NCBI RefSeq assembly: GCF_025195095.1
Contig: NZ_JANAVZ010000004.1
Span: 186,001 to 250,000, forward strand
Length of the DNA: 64,000 nucleotides
Direction of reading: 5' to 3'
Origin: Paracoccus maritimus
GTDB lineage: Bacteria; Pseudomonadota; Alphaproteobacteria; Rhodobacterales; Rhodobacteraceae
Of the stretch, positions 17,704 to 27,284 are shown in pieces. The number at the start of each line of letters is the position of its first letter. Positions within the stretch are counted from its first letter, which is position 1. A program made the position numbers and the translations under genes. The notes under the pieces are model-generated. The model worked only from the letters and a program-made list of their open reading frames with translations, made no database searches and was not told where the DNA came from.

Positions 17704-18147
17704 TCACATTCCGGCGGCTTCGCAATCAGCCATGGTGATCTGCTGCAGGTTGACCGACGGAACATCGGTCTCGGCGTCGGGGTTGCCTGAATTGCCCTCG
17801 GGGGCGAGCTCAGTCTCGGACACCATGCCTTCAGCGGCTTGGTTTTCGTCCGTTTCTCCGGCGTCGGGATTGCCCGCGTTGCCGGCAACGACGTCTTCGT
17901 TCGATTCCGACCCGAAATCGGTTGCGTCGGGTTTGGGCTCCATGCCGTCCGTATCGGGGTTGCCCGAAATCCCCATGGTCGCCATGTCACTTTCCGTGCC
18001 GCCCGAAGCCAGCATCTCGCAATGTGCCTTCACGAACGGGACATCGGCTTTCGATAGTTCCTGTTCGCCAATCATCGTCTGGCCGAAGGCCGTTCCGCCG
18101 ATTGTCATTGCCATTGCGGTCGTCATCGCCAAAGCTTTGAATTTCAT
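17704..18147 (-). CDS. Small secreted acidic protein with GNPD repeats
   Basis: The ATG at 18147 is preceded by GAGGAGG six to seven bases upstream, giving a 147-residue precursor. A Sec signal peptide covers residues 1-23 (MKFKALAMTTAMAMTIGGTAFG). The mature part is rich in Glu, Asp, Asn and Gly and carries three spaced copies of a GNPD unit (ISGNPDTDG, NAGNPDAGE, NSGNPDAET). There are two cysteines, one near each end (KAHCEML and MADCEAAGM), which could form a disulfide. It is probably periplasmic. The family is not recognised and the role is unknown. Confidence 0.6.
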   Translation of the reverse strand: MKFKALAMTTAMAMTIGGTAFGQTMIGEQELSKADVPFVKAHCEMLASGGTESDMATMGISGNPDTDGMEPKPDATDFGSESNEDVVAGNAGNPDAGETDENQAAEGMVSETELAPEGNSGNPDAETDVPSVNLQQITMADCEAAGM

Positions 18148-18241
18148 TCCATTTCCTCCTCGGATATGTCTGTTTCCAGTATGGCATCCCAACACGCGAA
18201 CGAGACGATCGTTCCAGAAGAGCGACGAATTTTTTCGGGCC

Positions 18242-19369
18242 TCAGCGGAAATGATCCCGCAGCCGCAGGTCCAGCCAGCCCCACAGCGCCGGCGCGCCGG
18301 GGTGGACGCGCGCGCCGACCCGCGTCACCAGATCCGCGTAGCTGACGGAATATTCACGCCAGCCGACGCCGCCCGAACGAAGATTCTGCACGGCGGGCTG
18401 GCAGCGATCCAGCGATTTGGCGAAGATCGCATCCGGTGTCTGGGCTGCCTCGAATTCTTGCCACAGCGACAGGTAGTCTGCCCCTTGCGAGGTCGGAAGC
18501 AGGCCGAAGATGCGTCGCGCCGCCCGCGCCTCGGCGGCCTGTATGCTGGCCGAGCCATGCGCCTGCCCCTGCGCGGAATGCAGCGGCACGTCACCAACAT
18601 CGATCTCGACCAGATCGTGCAGCAGCAGCATCCGGATCACGCGGCTGATATCCACCCCGTCATGCGCGTGTTCGCGCAGGACCAGCGCATACAACGCCAG
18701 ATGCCAACTATGTTCGGCGCTGTTCTCGCGACGGGAGGCGTCGATCAGCACATTCGCGCGGATCACGGATTTCAGTGCATCCGCCTCGGCCAGAAAGCCC
18801 AGTCGCGCGCCAAGATCACCGGTCGGCGCGGTTCCCTGATCCAGCAGCGACCGGGCCGCATGGATCGCCTCGGGCCATTCCGCGTGCAGCCTGGCTGCGC
18901 GTCCCCTGTCCAGATTGTCGCGCACGATCTGAACATGTTGCGGCAGGGGGTCGCGCGTCAGCAAGACCTGAAACAGCGGCTGGCAGTGATCCATCCGCTT
19001 GGCGAAGCGGGCATCCGGCGTCAGACCGGCCTCGAATTCGCGCCAGAGATCCAGCCAGTTGCCGCCCTCGGGCAGCAAACCGAAGATCCGGGTAGCGGCG
19101 CGTAACTCGGCCTGCATCAGGGCGCCGGCATCATGGGCCAGGTGAATGGGCTGATCCCCGACGTCGATCTCGACCAGATCGTGCAGCAGCAGCATGGCGA
19201 TGGTCCGGTCCGACGCACCGAAAACCATCGCCCACAACGCCACGTGCCAACTATGTTCGGCGCTGTTTTCGGCGCGGGACAGATCCATCAGCACATTCGC
19301 GCGATCGACCGATTTCAGCCGGTCGGCCTCGCACAGAAAATCGATCTGCGCCGCGATCCGGTCCGTCAT
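18242..19369 (-). CDS. Tandemly duplicated HD-domain phosphohydrolase
   Basis: The 375-residue protein consists of two copies of a single-domain HD phosphohydrolase of the YfbR/HDDC2 kind, each about 180 residues. Both copies keep the metal set: ENSAEHSWH (first His), LLLHDLVEIDVGD (HD pair) and a late Asp in FAKRMDHCQP or FAKSLDRCQP. Both active sites therefore look intact. Single-domain relatives are 5'-nucleotidases; the substrate here is unknown. It starts three bases after the stop of the alpha/beta hydrolase gene, so the two form an operon. Confidence 0.75.
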   Translation of the reverse strand: MTDRIAAQIDFLCEADRLKSVDRANVLMDLSRAENSAEHSWHVALWAMVFGASDRTIAMLLLHDLVEIDVGDQPIHLAHDAGALMQAELRAATRIFGLLPEGGNWLDLWREFEAGLTPDARFAKRMDHCQPLFQVLLTRDPLPQHVQIVRDNLDRGRAARLHAEWPEAIHAARSLLDQGTAPTGDLGARLGFLAEADALKSVIRANVLIDASRRENSAEHSWHLALYALVLREHAHDGVDISRVIRMLLLHDLVEIDVGDVPLHSAQGQAHGSASIQAAEARAARRIFGLLPTSQGADYLSLWQEFEAAQTPDAIFAKSLDRCQPAVQNLRSGGVGWREYSVSYADLVTRVGARVHPGAPALWGWLDLRLRDHFR

Positions 19370-19372
19370 GGA

Positions 19373-20035
19373 TCAGCGCGTGCTTTCGGTCAGCCGCCGC
19401 CGGACATAATTCTGAACCATGCCGATCATAGGCTTCATATGCGCCTCGTCGTCGCGGAAGAAATGGTCCGCCCCGTCGATTTCCTCGTGGGTGATGGTGA
19501 TGCCCTTCTGTTCGCGCAGCTTGGAGACCAGCGAATGCGTATCCTTTGGCGGCGCGACGCGATCGGCAGTTCCGTTGACGATCAGCCCCGAGCTTGGGCA
19601 GGGCGCAAGGAAGCTGAAATCATACATGTTGGCGGGCGGCGATACGCTGATGAAGCCGGTGATCTCGGGGCGGCGCATCAGCAACTGCATCCCGATCCAC
19701 GCGCCGAAGCTGAAACCGGCGACCCAGCAATGCTTCGAATTTGGGTTCATCGCCTGCAGGTAATCCAGCGCCGAGGCGGCATCGGACAGTTCGCCCACAC
19801 CCTGATCGAACTCTCCCTGGCTGCGTCCCACACCGCGGAAATTGAACCGCATCACCGTGAAACCCATATTGTGGAACGCGTAGTGCAGATTATACACCAC
19901 GCGATTGTTCATCGTGCCGCCATATTGGGGATGGGGGTGCAGGACGATGGCGATGGGGGCGTCGGGCTTGCCCGGCTGGGGGTGATAGCGGCCTTCAAGG
20001 CGGCCTTCTGGACCGGGAAAAATAAGCTCTGGCAT
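19373..20035 (-). CDS. Alpha/beta hydrolase (dienelactone hydrolase-like)
   Basis: A 220-residue cytoplasmic hydrolase. It shows the oxyanion-region HPHPQYGGTMNN, the phrase FNFRGVGRSQG, a nucleophile elbow AGFSFGAWIG (Ser in GFSFG), an acid in NGTADRVAPP and the catalytic His in DGADHFF. This set fits the family of short serine hydrolases annotated as alpha/beta hydrolases near TCA or regulatory genes in Rhodobacterales; the substrate is unknown. The HD-domain gene follows after three bases. Confidence 0.75.
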   Translation of the reverse strand: MPELIFPGPEGRLEGRYHPQPGKPDAPIAIVLHPHPQYGGTMNNRVVYNLHYAFHNMGFTVMRFNFRGVGRSQGEFDQGVGELSDAASALDYLQAMNPNSKHCWVAGFSFGAWIGMQLLMRRPEITGFISVSPPANMYDFSFLAPCPSSGLIVNGTADRVAPPKDTHSLVSKLREQKGITITHEEIDGADHFFRDDEAHMKPMIGMVQNYVRRRLTESTR

Positions 20036-20203
20036 CGTCGTCCTTCACAGCTTGTTGGTTGCTTGACGAGGTCGCGTCAGGCTTCTAGACCATTTGATCT
20101 GGGAAGCTGGCGCCGATTACGCAAGAAACGGGCCTCGGCGGCATAGCGCAGCCACGCGCCGCCCGTCAATGCGACGCGAGATGCGCAGACAGGGGGATGT
20201 GCG

Positions 20204-20662
20204 ATGAAACTGTCGACCAAGGGCCGCTACGCGATCATCGCGCTGACCGATCTGGCCATCGCCAAGCAGGGTGAACTGACATCGCTGGCCGAAATCTCGA
20301 AGCGTCAGGATATCTCGCTACCCTATCTGGAGCAGTTGTTCGTGCGCCTGCGCCGCGCCGAACTTGTGGCGTCTGTCCGGGGACCGGGCGGCGGCTACAG
20401 GCTGGCCCGCGCGCCGGAAGCCATCCGCGTCTCGGAAATCCTTGAGGCGGTCGATGAGACCGTCAGCGCCATGCACGTCGGCGCAGGTGCGTCGGGCGGC
20501 ATATCCGGATCGCGGGCGCAGACCCTGTCGAACCGGTTGTGGGAAAGCCTGTCAGCCCATGTCTATGTGTTCCTGCACAATCATTCCCTGGCTGACGTGG
20601 CCAGAAACCAGTTGCTGCCCTGCCCGGCACTGCCGAAGATCCTGAATGTCGTGGACGACTGA
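20204..20662 (+). CDS. iscR: Rrf2-family regulator, IscR-like
   Basis: 152 residues with the Rrf2 winged helix at the N-terminus (MKLSTKGRYAIIALTDLA, then LPYLEQLFVRLRRAELV and the wing GPGGGYRLAR). IscR proteins such as that of E. coli hold a [2Fe-2S] cluster with three cysteines after the wing. This protein has one cysteine only, in LLPCPALPK, so cluster binding would need other ligands; single-cysteine IscR proteins are known from Rhodobacter relatives. It is not followed by isc/suf genes here, but by the B12 riboswitch. The symbol is given by similarity. Confidence 0.7.
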   Translation: MKLSTKGRYAIIALTDLAIAKQGELTSLAEISKRQDISLPYLEQLFVRLRRAELVASVRGPGGGYRLARAPEAIRVSEILEAVDETVSAMHVGAGASGGISGSRAQTLSNRLWESLSAHVYVFLHNHSLADVARNQLLPCPALPKILNVVDD

Positions 20663-20692
20663 AGAAATCTTCGCGGCATCCAACACCACATA

Positions 20693-20721
20693 TTGACGCC
20701 CCTTAACCCAATATGCCTAAA
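20693..20721 (+). promoter_or_regulatory. Candidate promoter of nrdHIEF
   Basis: TTGACG (20693-20698) and CCTAAA (20716-20721) are separated by 17 bases just before the riboswitch. The -35 element is good and the -10 element is weak. Confidence 0.35.
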
Positions 20722-20725
20722 TGAT

Positions 20726-20885
20726 GTGGCTATGGTGCCGCTGACTCGGGTCAGGGTGAAAAGGGAAGCCGGTGAAGATCCGGCGCTGCCCCCGCAACTG
20801 TAAGCGGTGTGCACGGCTGAACATGCCACTGGAGCGTTCCGGGAAGGCCAGCCGCGCAAGACACCGCAAGCCAGGAGACCTGCCA
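20726..20885 (+). ncRNA. Cobalamin (B12) riboswitch
   Basis: The conserved segments appear in order: GGGAAGCCGGTGAAGATCCG, then GCTGCCCCCGCAACTGTAAG, GCCACTG, GGGAAGG, and the B12 box ending AGCCAGGAGACCTGCC. The outer ends are approximate. It lies directly ahead of nrdH. Such riboswitches lower expression when adenosylcobalamin is present, so the downstream B12-independent ribonucleotide reductase would be repressed when B12 is plentiful. Confidence 0.95.
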
Positions 20886-20995
20886 TGGCAACGACGACGA
20901 CACCGGGCGGTGGGTCCGGCGGCGTGGCGCCTTCGCAGGATCATGCGCAGGGCCATTCCGCGCCCTCTGCCGCCCAAACGACAGGAGCAGAGGCC

Positions 20996-21217
20996 ATGAC
21001 CATCACCGTTTATTCCAAACCTGCCTGCGTGCAATGCACCGCCACCACCCGTGCGCTGGACGCGCGGGGCCTGGATTACAGCATTATCGACCTGACCCAG
21101 GACGAGGATGCGATGCAGCGCGTGACCGCGCTTGGCTATCGGCAGGTGCCGGTGGTGGTCGCGGGCGAGGATCACTGGGCGGGCTTCCGGCCCGACATGA
21201 TCGGTCGCCTGGCCTGA
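20996..21217 (+). CDS. nrdH: Glutaredoxin-like protein NrdH
   Basis: A 73-residue redoxin that reduces class Ib ribonucleotide reductase. It has the CxxC site in [16 protein letters not shown] and the C-terminal WAGFRPDMI that marks NrdH. I start at the ATG at 20996 with GGAG about ten bases upstream. An in-frame ATG at 20884 follows the end of the riboswitch directly and would add 37 low-complexity residues; this is less likely but not excluded. It is the first gene of nrdHIEF. Confidence 0.92.
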   Translation: MTITVYSKPACVQCTATTRALDARGLDYSIIDLTQDEDAMQRVTALGYRQVPVVVAGEDHWAGFRPDMIGRLA

Positions 21218-21224
21218 GCGGGTC

Positions 21225-21638
21225 ATGGCGGGTCTGGTCTATTTTTCCTCGGCCTCGGGCAACACGGCGCGGTTCGTCGCGGCGCTGGGGCTTGCGGCGG
21301 ATCGCATTCCGATCCGTCCGGACGAGCCGATGCCCCGCCCCGCCGCGGACCACGTGCTGATCTGCCCGACCTATGCCGACGGCATGGGTCGGGGCGCGGT
21401 CCCCAAGCAGGTGATCCGCTATCTGAACGATCCAGATCGTCGCGCCGGGTTGCGCGGCGTCATCGGCGCGGGAAATCGCAATTTCGGCGCGACCTTCGCG
21501 CTGGCGGCCCGCGTCATCTCTGAAAAATGCCATGTTCCGGTGCTGTATCGCTTTGAACTGGCGGGAACCGAAACCGATCTGGCCCGCGTGCGGTCGGGGC
21601 TTGCAAAATTGATGGGGCTGGAATGCTTGACGCCATAA
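21225..21638 (+). CDS. nrdI: Flavodoxin-like protein NrdI
   Basis: A 137-residue flavoprotein that delivers oxidant for assembly of the dimanganese-tyrosyl cofactor of NrdF. It opens with [15 protein letters not shown] (phosphate-binding loop for FMN) and has the NrdI pattern [17 protein letters not shown] and [14 protein letters not shown]. It starts eight bases after nrdH and overlaps nrdE by 16 bases, so the genes are translationally coupled. Confidence 0.95.
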   Translation: MAGLVYFSSASGNTARFVAALGLAADRIPIRPDEPMPRPAADHVLICPTYADGMGRGAVPKQVIRYLNDPDRRAGLRGVIGAGNRNFGATFALAARVISEKCHVPVLYRFELAGTETDLARVRSGLAKLMGLECLTP

Positions 21639-23746
21639 AACCGGATCTCGACTATCACGCGCTGAACGCGATGCTGAACCTGTATGATGCGGATGGCCGG
21701 ATCCGGTTCGACGCCGACCGCATGGCCGCGCGCCAGTATTTCCTGCAGCATGTGAACCAGAACACGGTCTTCTTCCACAATCTGGATGAAAAGCTGCGCT
21801 ATCTGGTCGATGAGGGCTATTACGAGGCCGCCGTGCTGGACCAGTATTCCCGGAACTTCCAGCGCGAGATATGGGACGCCGCCTATGCGCGAAAATTCCG
21901 CTTTCCGACATTCCTTGGCGCGTTCAAATACTATACCAGCTACACGCTGAAGACCCGCGACGGCCATCGCTATCTTGAGCGTTACGAGGATCGGGTCGTG
22001 ATGGTCGCCCTGGCTCTGGCGCGCGGCGACGAGGCGCTGGCCCTGCGTTTCATGGATGAGATGCTGTCGGGCCGTTTCCAGCCCGCCACGCCGACCTTTC
22101 TGAACGCGGGCAAGAAATCGCGGGGTGAGCTGATCTCCTGTTTCCTTCTGCGGATCGAGGACAATATGGAATCGATCGGTCGGGCCATCAATTCCTCGCT
22201 GCAATTGTCCAAGCGCGGGGGTGGGGTCGCCCTGATGCTGACCAATATCCGCGAATCCGGCGCACCGATCAAAGGCATCGAGAACCAGTCCTCGGGCGTC
22301 ATCCCGGTGATGAAACTGCTGGAGGACAGCTTCAGCTATGCCAACCAGCTGGGGGCGCGGCAGGGCGCGGGGGCGGTCTATCTGAACGCCCATCACCCCG
22401 ACATCCTGCGCTTTCTGGATACCAAGCGCGAGAACGCGGACGAAAAGATCCGCATCAAGACGCTGTCGCTTGGCGTGGTGATCCCCGACATCACCTTCGA
22501 TCTGGCCAAGCGAAACGAGGATATGTACCTGTTCTCGCCCCACGACATCCAGCGGGTCTATGGCGTGCCCTTCTCGGACATTTCCGTGACCGAGAAATAT
22601 GCCGAGATGGTCGATGACAAGCGCATCCGCAAGAAGAAGATCAATGCCCGCGAATTCTTCCAGACGCTGGCCGAGATCCAATTCGAAAGCGGCTATCCCT
22701 ATATCATGTTCGAGGACACTGTGAACCGCGCCAACCCGATCGACGGACGCATCACCATGTCGAACCTGTGTTCCGAAATCCTGCAGGTGAACGAGGCGTC
22801 GCAGTTCAACGACGATCTCAGCTATGCACATATGGGCACCGATATTTCCTGCAACCTGGGATCGCTGAACATCGCCAAGACCATGGACGGGCCCGATTTC
22901 GGTGCCACTGTCGAGGCCGCGATCCGCGCCCTGACCGCCGTGTCGGAAATGTCGGCCATCGATTCCGTCCCCTCGATCCGCAAGGGCAACGACGAGGCGC
23001 ATGCCGTGGGTTTGGGGCAGATGAACCTGCACGGGTTTCTGGCGCGCGAGCATATCCATTACGGCAGCCCGGAAGGCGTCGAATTCACCAGCGTCTATTT
23101 CGCTGCAATCGCCTATCACGCGATCCGCGCCTCGATGCTACTGGCGCGTGAAAAGGGCGCAACCTTCAAGGGGTTCGAGAAATCGACCTATGCCGATGGC
23201 AGCTTCTTCGACAAATACACCGACCGGGACTGGCTGCCCGGCCTGCCCGATGTGGCCCGCGTCTTTGACGGCATCACCCTGCCCACACGCGACGACTGGG
23301 CCGCGCTGAAGCTTCAGGTGATGGAACACGGTCTTTACAACCGCAACCTGCAGGCCGTGCCGCCGACCGGGTCGATCAGCTATATCAACAACTCGACCAG
23401 CTCGATCCACCCCATCGTCAGCAAGATCGAGATCCGCAAGGAGGGCAAGATCGGCCGCGTCTATTACCCGGCCGCCTATATGTCGAACGAGAATCTGGAC
23501 TATTACCGCGACGCCTATGAGATCGGCCCAGAGGCGATCATCGACACCTATGCAGCAGCGACCGAGCATGTCGATCAGGGCCTGTCCCTGACCCTGTTCT
23601 TCCCCGCCGAGGCGACGACCCGCGACATCAACCGCGCCCAGATCCATGCGTGGAAGAAGGGCATCAAGACGATCTACTACATCCGGCTGCGGCAAACCGC
23701 GCTGGAAGGCACCGAGGTGCAGGGCTGCGTGTCCTGCACGCTTTAG
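21623..23746 (+). CDS. nrdE: Class Ib ribonucleoside-diphosphate reductase, alpha subunit NrdE
   Basis: The 707-residue catalytic subunit that reduces NDPs to dNDPs aerobically. It lacks the N-terminal ATP cone, as class Ib enzymes do. Visible motifs are [20 protein letters not shown] (substrate-site cysteine), SKRGGGVAL, the radical-site region [10 protein letters not shown], the tyrosine pair near [11 protein letters not shown], and the C-terminal shuttle cysteines QGCVSCTL. It overlaps nrdI and is followed by nrdF after about 65-75 bases that carry a short repeat. Confidence 0.96.
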   Translation: MLDAIKPDLDYHALNAMLNLYDADGRIRFDADRMAARQYFLQHVNQNTVFFHNLDEKLRYLVDEGYYEAAVLDQYSRNFQREIWDAAYARKFRFPTFLGAFKYYTSYTLKTRDGHRYLERYEDRVVMVALALARGDEALALRFMDEMLSGRFQPATPTFLNAGKKSRGELISCFLLRIEDNMESIGRAINSSLQLSKRGGGVALMLTNIRESGAPIKGIENQSSGVIPVMKLLEDSFSYANQLGARQGAGAVYLNAHHPDILRFLDTKRENADEKIRIKTLSLGVVIPDITFDLAKRNEDMYLFSPHDIQRVYGVPFSDISVTEKYAEMVDDKRIRKKKINAREFFQTLAEIQFESGYPYIMFEDTVNRANPIDGRITMSNLCSEILQVNEASQFNDDLSYAHMGTDISCNLGSLNIAKTMDGPDFGATVEAAIRALTAVSEMSAIDSVPSIRKGNDEAHAVGLGQMNLHGFLAREHIHYGSPEGVEFTSVYFAAIAYHAIRASMLLAREKGATFKGFEKSTYADGSFFDKYTDRDWLPGLPDVARVFDGITLPTRDDWAALKLQVMEHGLYNRNLQAVPPTGSISYINNSTSSIHPIVSKIEIRKEGKIGRVYYPAAYMSNENLDYYRDAYEIGPEAIIDTYAAATEHVDQGLSLTLFFPAEATTRDINRAQIHAWKKGIKTIYYIRLRQTALEGTEVQGCVSCTL

Positions 23747-23757
23747 GCAGGCGATGA

Positions 23758-24789
<1,032 letters not shown>

Positions 24790-24807
24790 GCGGCGAACGC
24801 CGCGCGA

Positions 24808-26508
24808 TCAGGCCGCCAGAGTCGCATAAATACCGCCCTGCGACAGAAGCTGGGCGTGGCTTCCAACCTCGGCGATGCGACCGTCTTGCATGACCACGAT
24901 CCGGTCGGCGTTGCGGATCGTGCCCAGTCGATGCGCGATGATCAGCGTCGTGCGCCCGACCGCCAGCGCATCCAGCGCCGTCTGGATTTCGCGTTCGGTC
25001 TGGCTGTCCAGCGCGCTGGTCGCCTCGTCCAGGATCAGGATCGGCGGGTTCTTCAGGAAGGCGCGCGCGATGGCGACGCGCTGTTTCTGACCGCCCGACA
25101 GCATCACGCCGCGTTCGCCGACAATCGTGTCCAGCCCTTCGGGCAGGGACGCGATCAGCGACGTCAGCTGCGCCTGTGCAGCGGCCTTGCATATCTCGTC
25201 TTCGCTGGCGCCGAGGCGGCCGTAGGCGATGTTCTCGCGCAGCGTGCCGCCGAACAGGAAGACATCCTGGCTGACCAGCCCGATCTGACGCCGCAGGCTG
25301 TTCAGCCGCATCCGATCCAGCGGCATCCCGTCCACGATGATGCGCCCCTCGGTCGGCTCGTAGAAGCGCGGCAACAAGGCCAGCAGGGTCGTCTTGCCGG
25401 CACCGGAATGGCCGACAAAGGCGACCGTCTCGCCGGCGCGAACGGTCAGGTCGATGCCCTGCAGGATCGGGCGGCCCTGATCATAGGCGAAACCCACCCG
25501 GTCAAAGTGGATATCGCCGCGCAGCACGGGTGCCTCGGTCGCTTCGGGCGCATCGGCGATTTCGGGATCGGTGGCCAGCAGTTCCTGATAGCGGCGGAAC
25601 CCGGCGATGCCACGCGGATAGGTTTCGATCACGGCGGCGATCTTTTCCAGCGGACGGTAGAATACACCCACCAGCAACAGAAAGCCGACAAAGCCCCCGG
25701 TGGACAGGCTGCCTGACAGCACGAAACCGGCGCCCACGACCATCACGACCACCTGCACCAGCCGCAGGCCCATATATTGCAAGGCCGACGACGCCGCCAT
25801 AACCCGATAGGCGTCCAGCTTGGCCTGCCGGTAACGCGCGTTGTCACCGGCAAAGAGATGGCTTTCATGGCTTTCATTGCCGAACGCCTGTACAACGCGC
25901 ACGCCGCCAAGCGCCTCTTCCAGGCGGACATTGAAATCGCCGACACGCGAATAGATCGCGCGCCATGTCCGCGTCATCCGCCCACCATAGATGATCACCA
26001 GCGCCAGCATCGCCGGCACGATCAGCGCGACGATCAGCGCCAGCTGCGGGTTGATCCAGAACATCAAAGCGAAGGCCCCGACAAAGGTCATGATCGCGAC
26101 CACGGCATCCTCGGGGCCGTGATGGGCGACCTCGCCGATCTCTTCCAGGTCACGGGTCACGCGGGCGACCAGCTTGCCGGTGCGGGCGCGGTCATACCAG
26201 CGCCATGACAGCCGGGTCAGGTGGTCGAAGGCGCGGGCCCGCATCTCGGTCTCGATGTTGATGCCCAGCTTGTGCCCCCAGTAGATCACCACCGTCAGCA
26301 GGCCCGCATTGATCGCATACAGCAGCAGCAACCCGACGGCAGCGGCGATGGTCAGCGACCAGTCGCCCTGCGGCAGCAGATGGTCGATGAAGCCGGTGAT
26401 CGCCAGCGGAAAGGCCAGTTCCAGCAGTCCCGACAGGACCGCGCACCCGAAATCCAGCCAGAACAGGCCCATGAACGGGCGGTAATAGGAAAAGAATTCG
26501 CGCAGCAT
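24808..26508 (-). CDS. Exporter-fold ABC transporter, membrane and ATPase domains fused
   Basis: A 566-residue half-transporter that would work as a homodimer. Six membrane helices occupy residues 1-310, with the usual coupling phrases RLSWRWYDRARTGKLVARVT. The ATPase domain has VGHSGAGKTTLL (Walker A), LVSQDVFLFGGTLRENIAYG (Q-loop), LSGGQKQRVAIAR (signature), ILILDEATSALD (Walker B) and the H-loop IIAHR. It begins eight bases after the fhuC stop, so it belongs to the siderophore operon. It could export a siderophore or, like the exporter-fold proteins YbtPQ and IrtAB, take part in siderophore import; the sequence does not decide. Confidence 0.85.
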   Translation of the reverse strand: MLREFFSYYRPFMGLFWLDFGCAVLSGLLELAFPLAITGFIDHLLPQGDWSLTIAAAVGLLLLYAINAGLLTVVIYWGHKLGINIETEMRARAFDHLTRLSWRWYDRARTGKLVARVTRDLEEIGEVAHHGPEDAVVAIMTFVGAFALMFWINPQLALIVALIVPAMLALVIIYGGRMTRTWRAIYSRVGDFNVRLEEALGGVRVVQAFGNESHESHLFAGDNARYRQAKLDAYRVMAASSALQYMGLRLVQVVVMVVGAGFVLSGSLSTGGFVGFLLLVGVFYRPLEKIAAVIETYPRGIAGFRRYQELLATDPEIADAPEATEAPVLRGDIHFDRVGFAYDQGRPILQGIDLTVRAGETVAFVGHSGAGKTTLLALLPRFYEPTEGRIIVDGMPLDRMRLNSLRRQIGLVSQDVFLFGGTLRENIAYGRLGASEDEICKAAAQAQLTSLIASLPEGLDTIVGERGVMLSGGQKQRVAIARAFLKNPPILILDEATSALDSQTEREIQTALDALAVGRTTLIIAHRLGTIRNADRIVVMQDGRIAEVGSHAQLLSQGGIYATLAA

Positions 26509-26516
26509 CGGGATCC

Positions 26517-27284
26517 TCAGGCAGGAATGGCAATGGGGGTGCCGTCATCACGGGTCAGCACCTGCATCGGCAGGCCGTATATGTCTTGCAGCGTGGCAGG
26601 ACGCATCAGGTCGGCGGGACTGCCCTGCATCGCCAGACGTCCGCCCTTCAGGGCAACGACATGGTCGCAGAACCGGGCTGCCATGTTCACCTCGTGCAGC
26701 ACGATCACCGCGCTGCGGTTTTCGGCATGGCACATGCGACGAACCAATGCCAGCACCTCGACCTGATGGGCGATGTCCAGCGCGCTGATCGGTTCATCCA
26801 GAAGCAGCGTCCCGGCCCCTTGCGCGACCATCATCGCAAGCCAGACCCGCTGCCGCTCGCCACCAGACAGGGTGTCCACCAGCCGGTCCGCAAAGGCCGC
26901 GACCCCGCATTCGGCCATGGCCTCGGCGACCGCCGCGTGATCCCGCGGCCCGAAGCGCCCCAGCGCACCATGCCAGGGATAGCGGCCAAGCGCGACCAGT
27001 TCGCGCACCAGCATCCCCTCGGCCGGTGGGGTGGTCTGGGGAAGAAACGCCAGGCGGCGGGCATAGTCGCGAGCATGCCAGTCGCCAAGCGCGCGACCTT
27101 CGAATGCGACACGGCCAGAGGCGGGGATCTGCCGTGCCAGCACCTTCAGCAGGGTCGACTTTCCCGATCCGTTATGGCCGATCAGCGCGATCACCCTGCC
27201 CGCGGGCAGGTCAAGCGCAATCCCGTCCAGAAGTCGGCGGCCCGGAACATCCACGACCAGATCTTCGATAGCGAACAGGCTCAT
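26517..27284 (-). CDS. fhuC: Iron-siderophore ABC transporter ATPase (FhuC-like)
   Basis: A 255-residue ATPase that powers uptake through FhuB. Motifs: ALIGHNGSGKSTLL (Walker A), FLPQTTPPAEGM (Q-loop), TLSGGERQRVWLAM (signature), TLLLDEPISALD (Walker B) and VLHEVNMAARFCD (H-loop). I start at the ATG at 27284: it overlaps the fhuB stop as ATGA and has GAGG about nine bases upstream. The longer in-frame ATG at 27317 lacks support. It is the fourth gene of the receptor-fhuD-fhuB-fhuC run. Confidence 0.9.
   Translation of the reverse strand: MSLFAIEDLVVDVPGRRLLDGIALDLPAGRVIALIGHNGSGKSTLLKVLARQIPASGRVAFEGRALGDWHARDYARRLAFLPQTTPPAEGMLVRELVALGRYPWHGALGRFGPRDHAAVAEAMAECGVAAFADRLVDTLSGGERQRVWLAMMVAQGAGTLLLDEPISALDIAHQVEVLALVRRMCHAENRSAVIVLHEVNMAARFCDHVVALKGGRLAMQGSPADLMRPATLQDIYGLPMQVLTRDDGTPIAIPA

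Noticed and set aside
20683-20721. NrdR-box-like sequences before the riboswitch
   Set aside because: Only about 11 of 16 positions fit the box, and the second is at the wrong distance (about 23 rather than 31 bases).
20884-20995. Longer NrdH start at 20884
   Set aside because: It would add a low-complexity Gly/Thr/Ala segment that NrdH lacks; the ATG at 20996 has a ribosome site and the family N-terminus.
21419-23119. Long open frame opposite nrdE on the minus strand
   Set aside because: It is antisense to the catalytic subunit, with His/Gln-rich composition typical of shadows.
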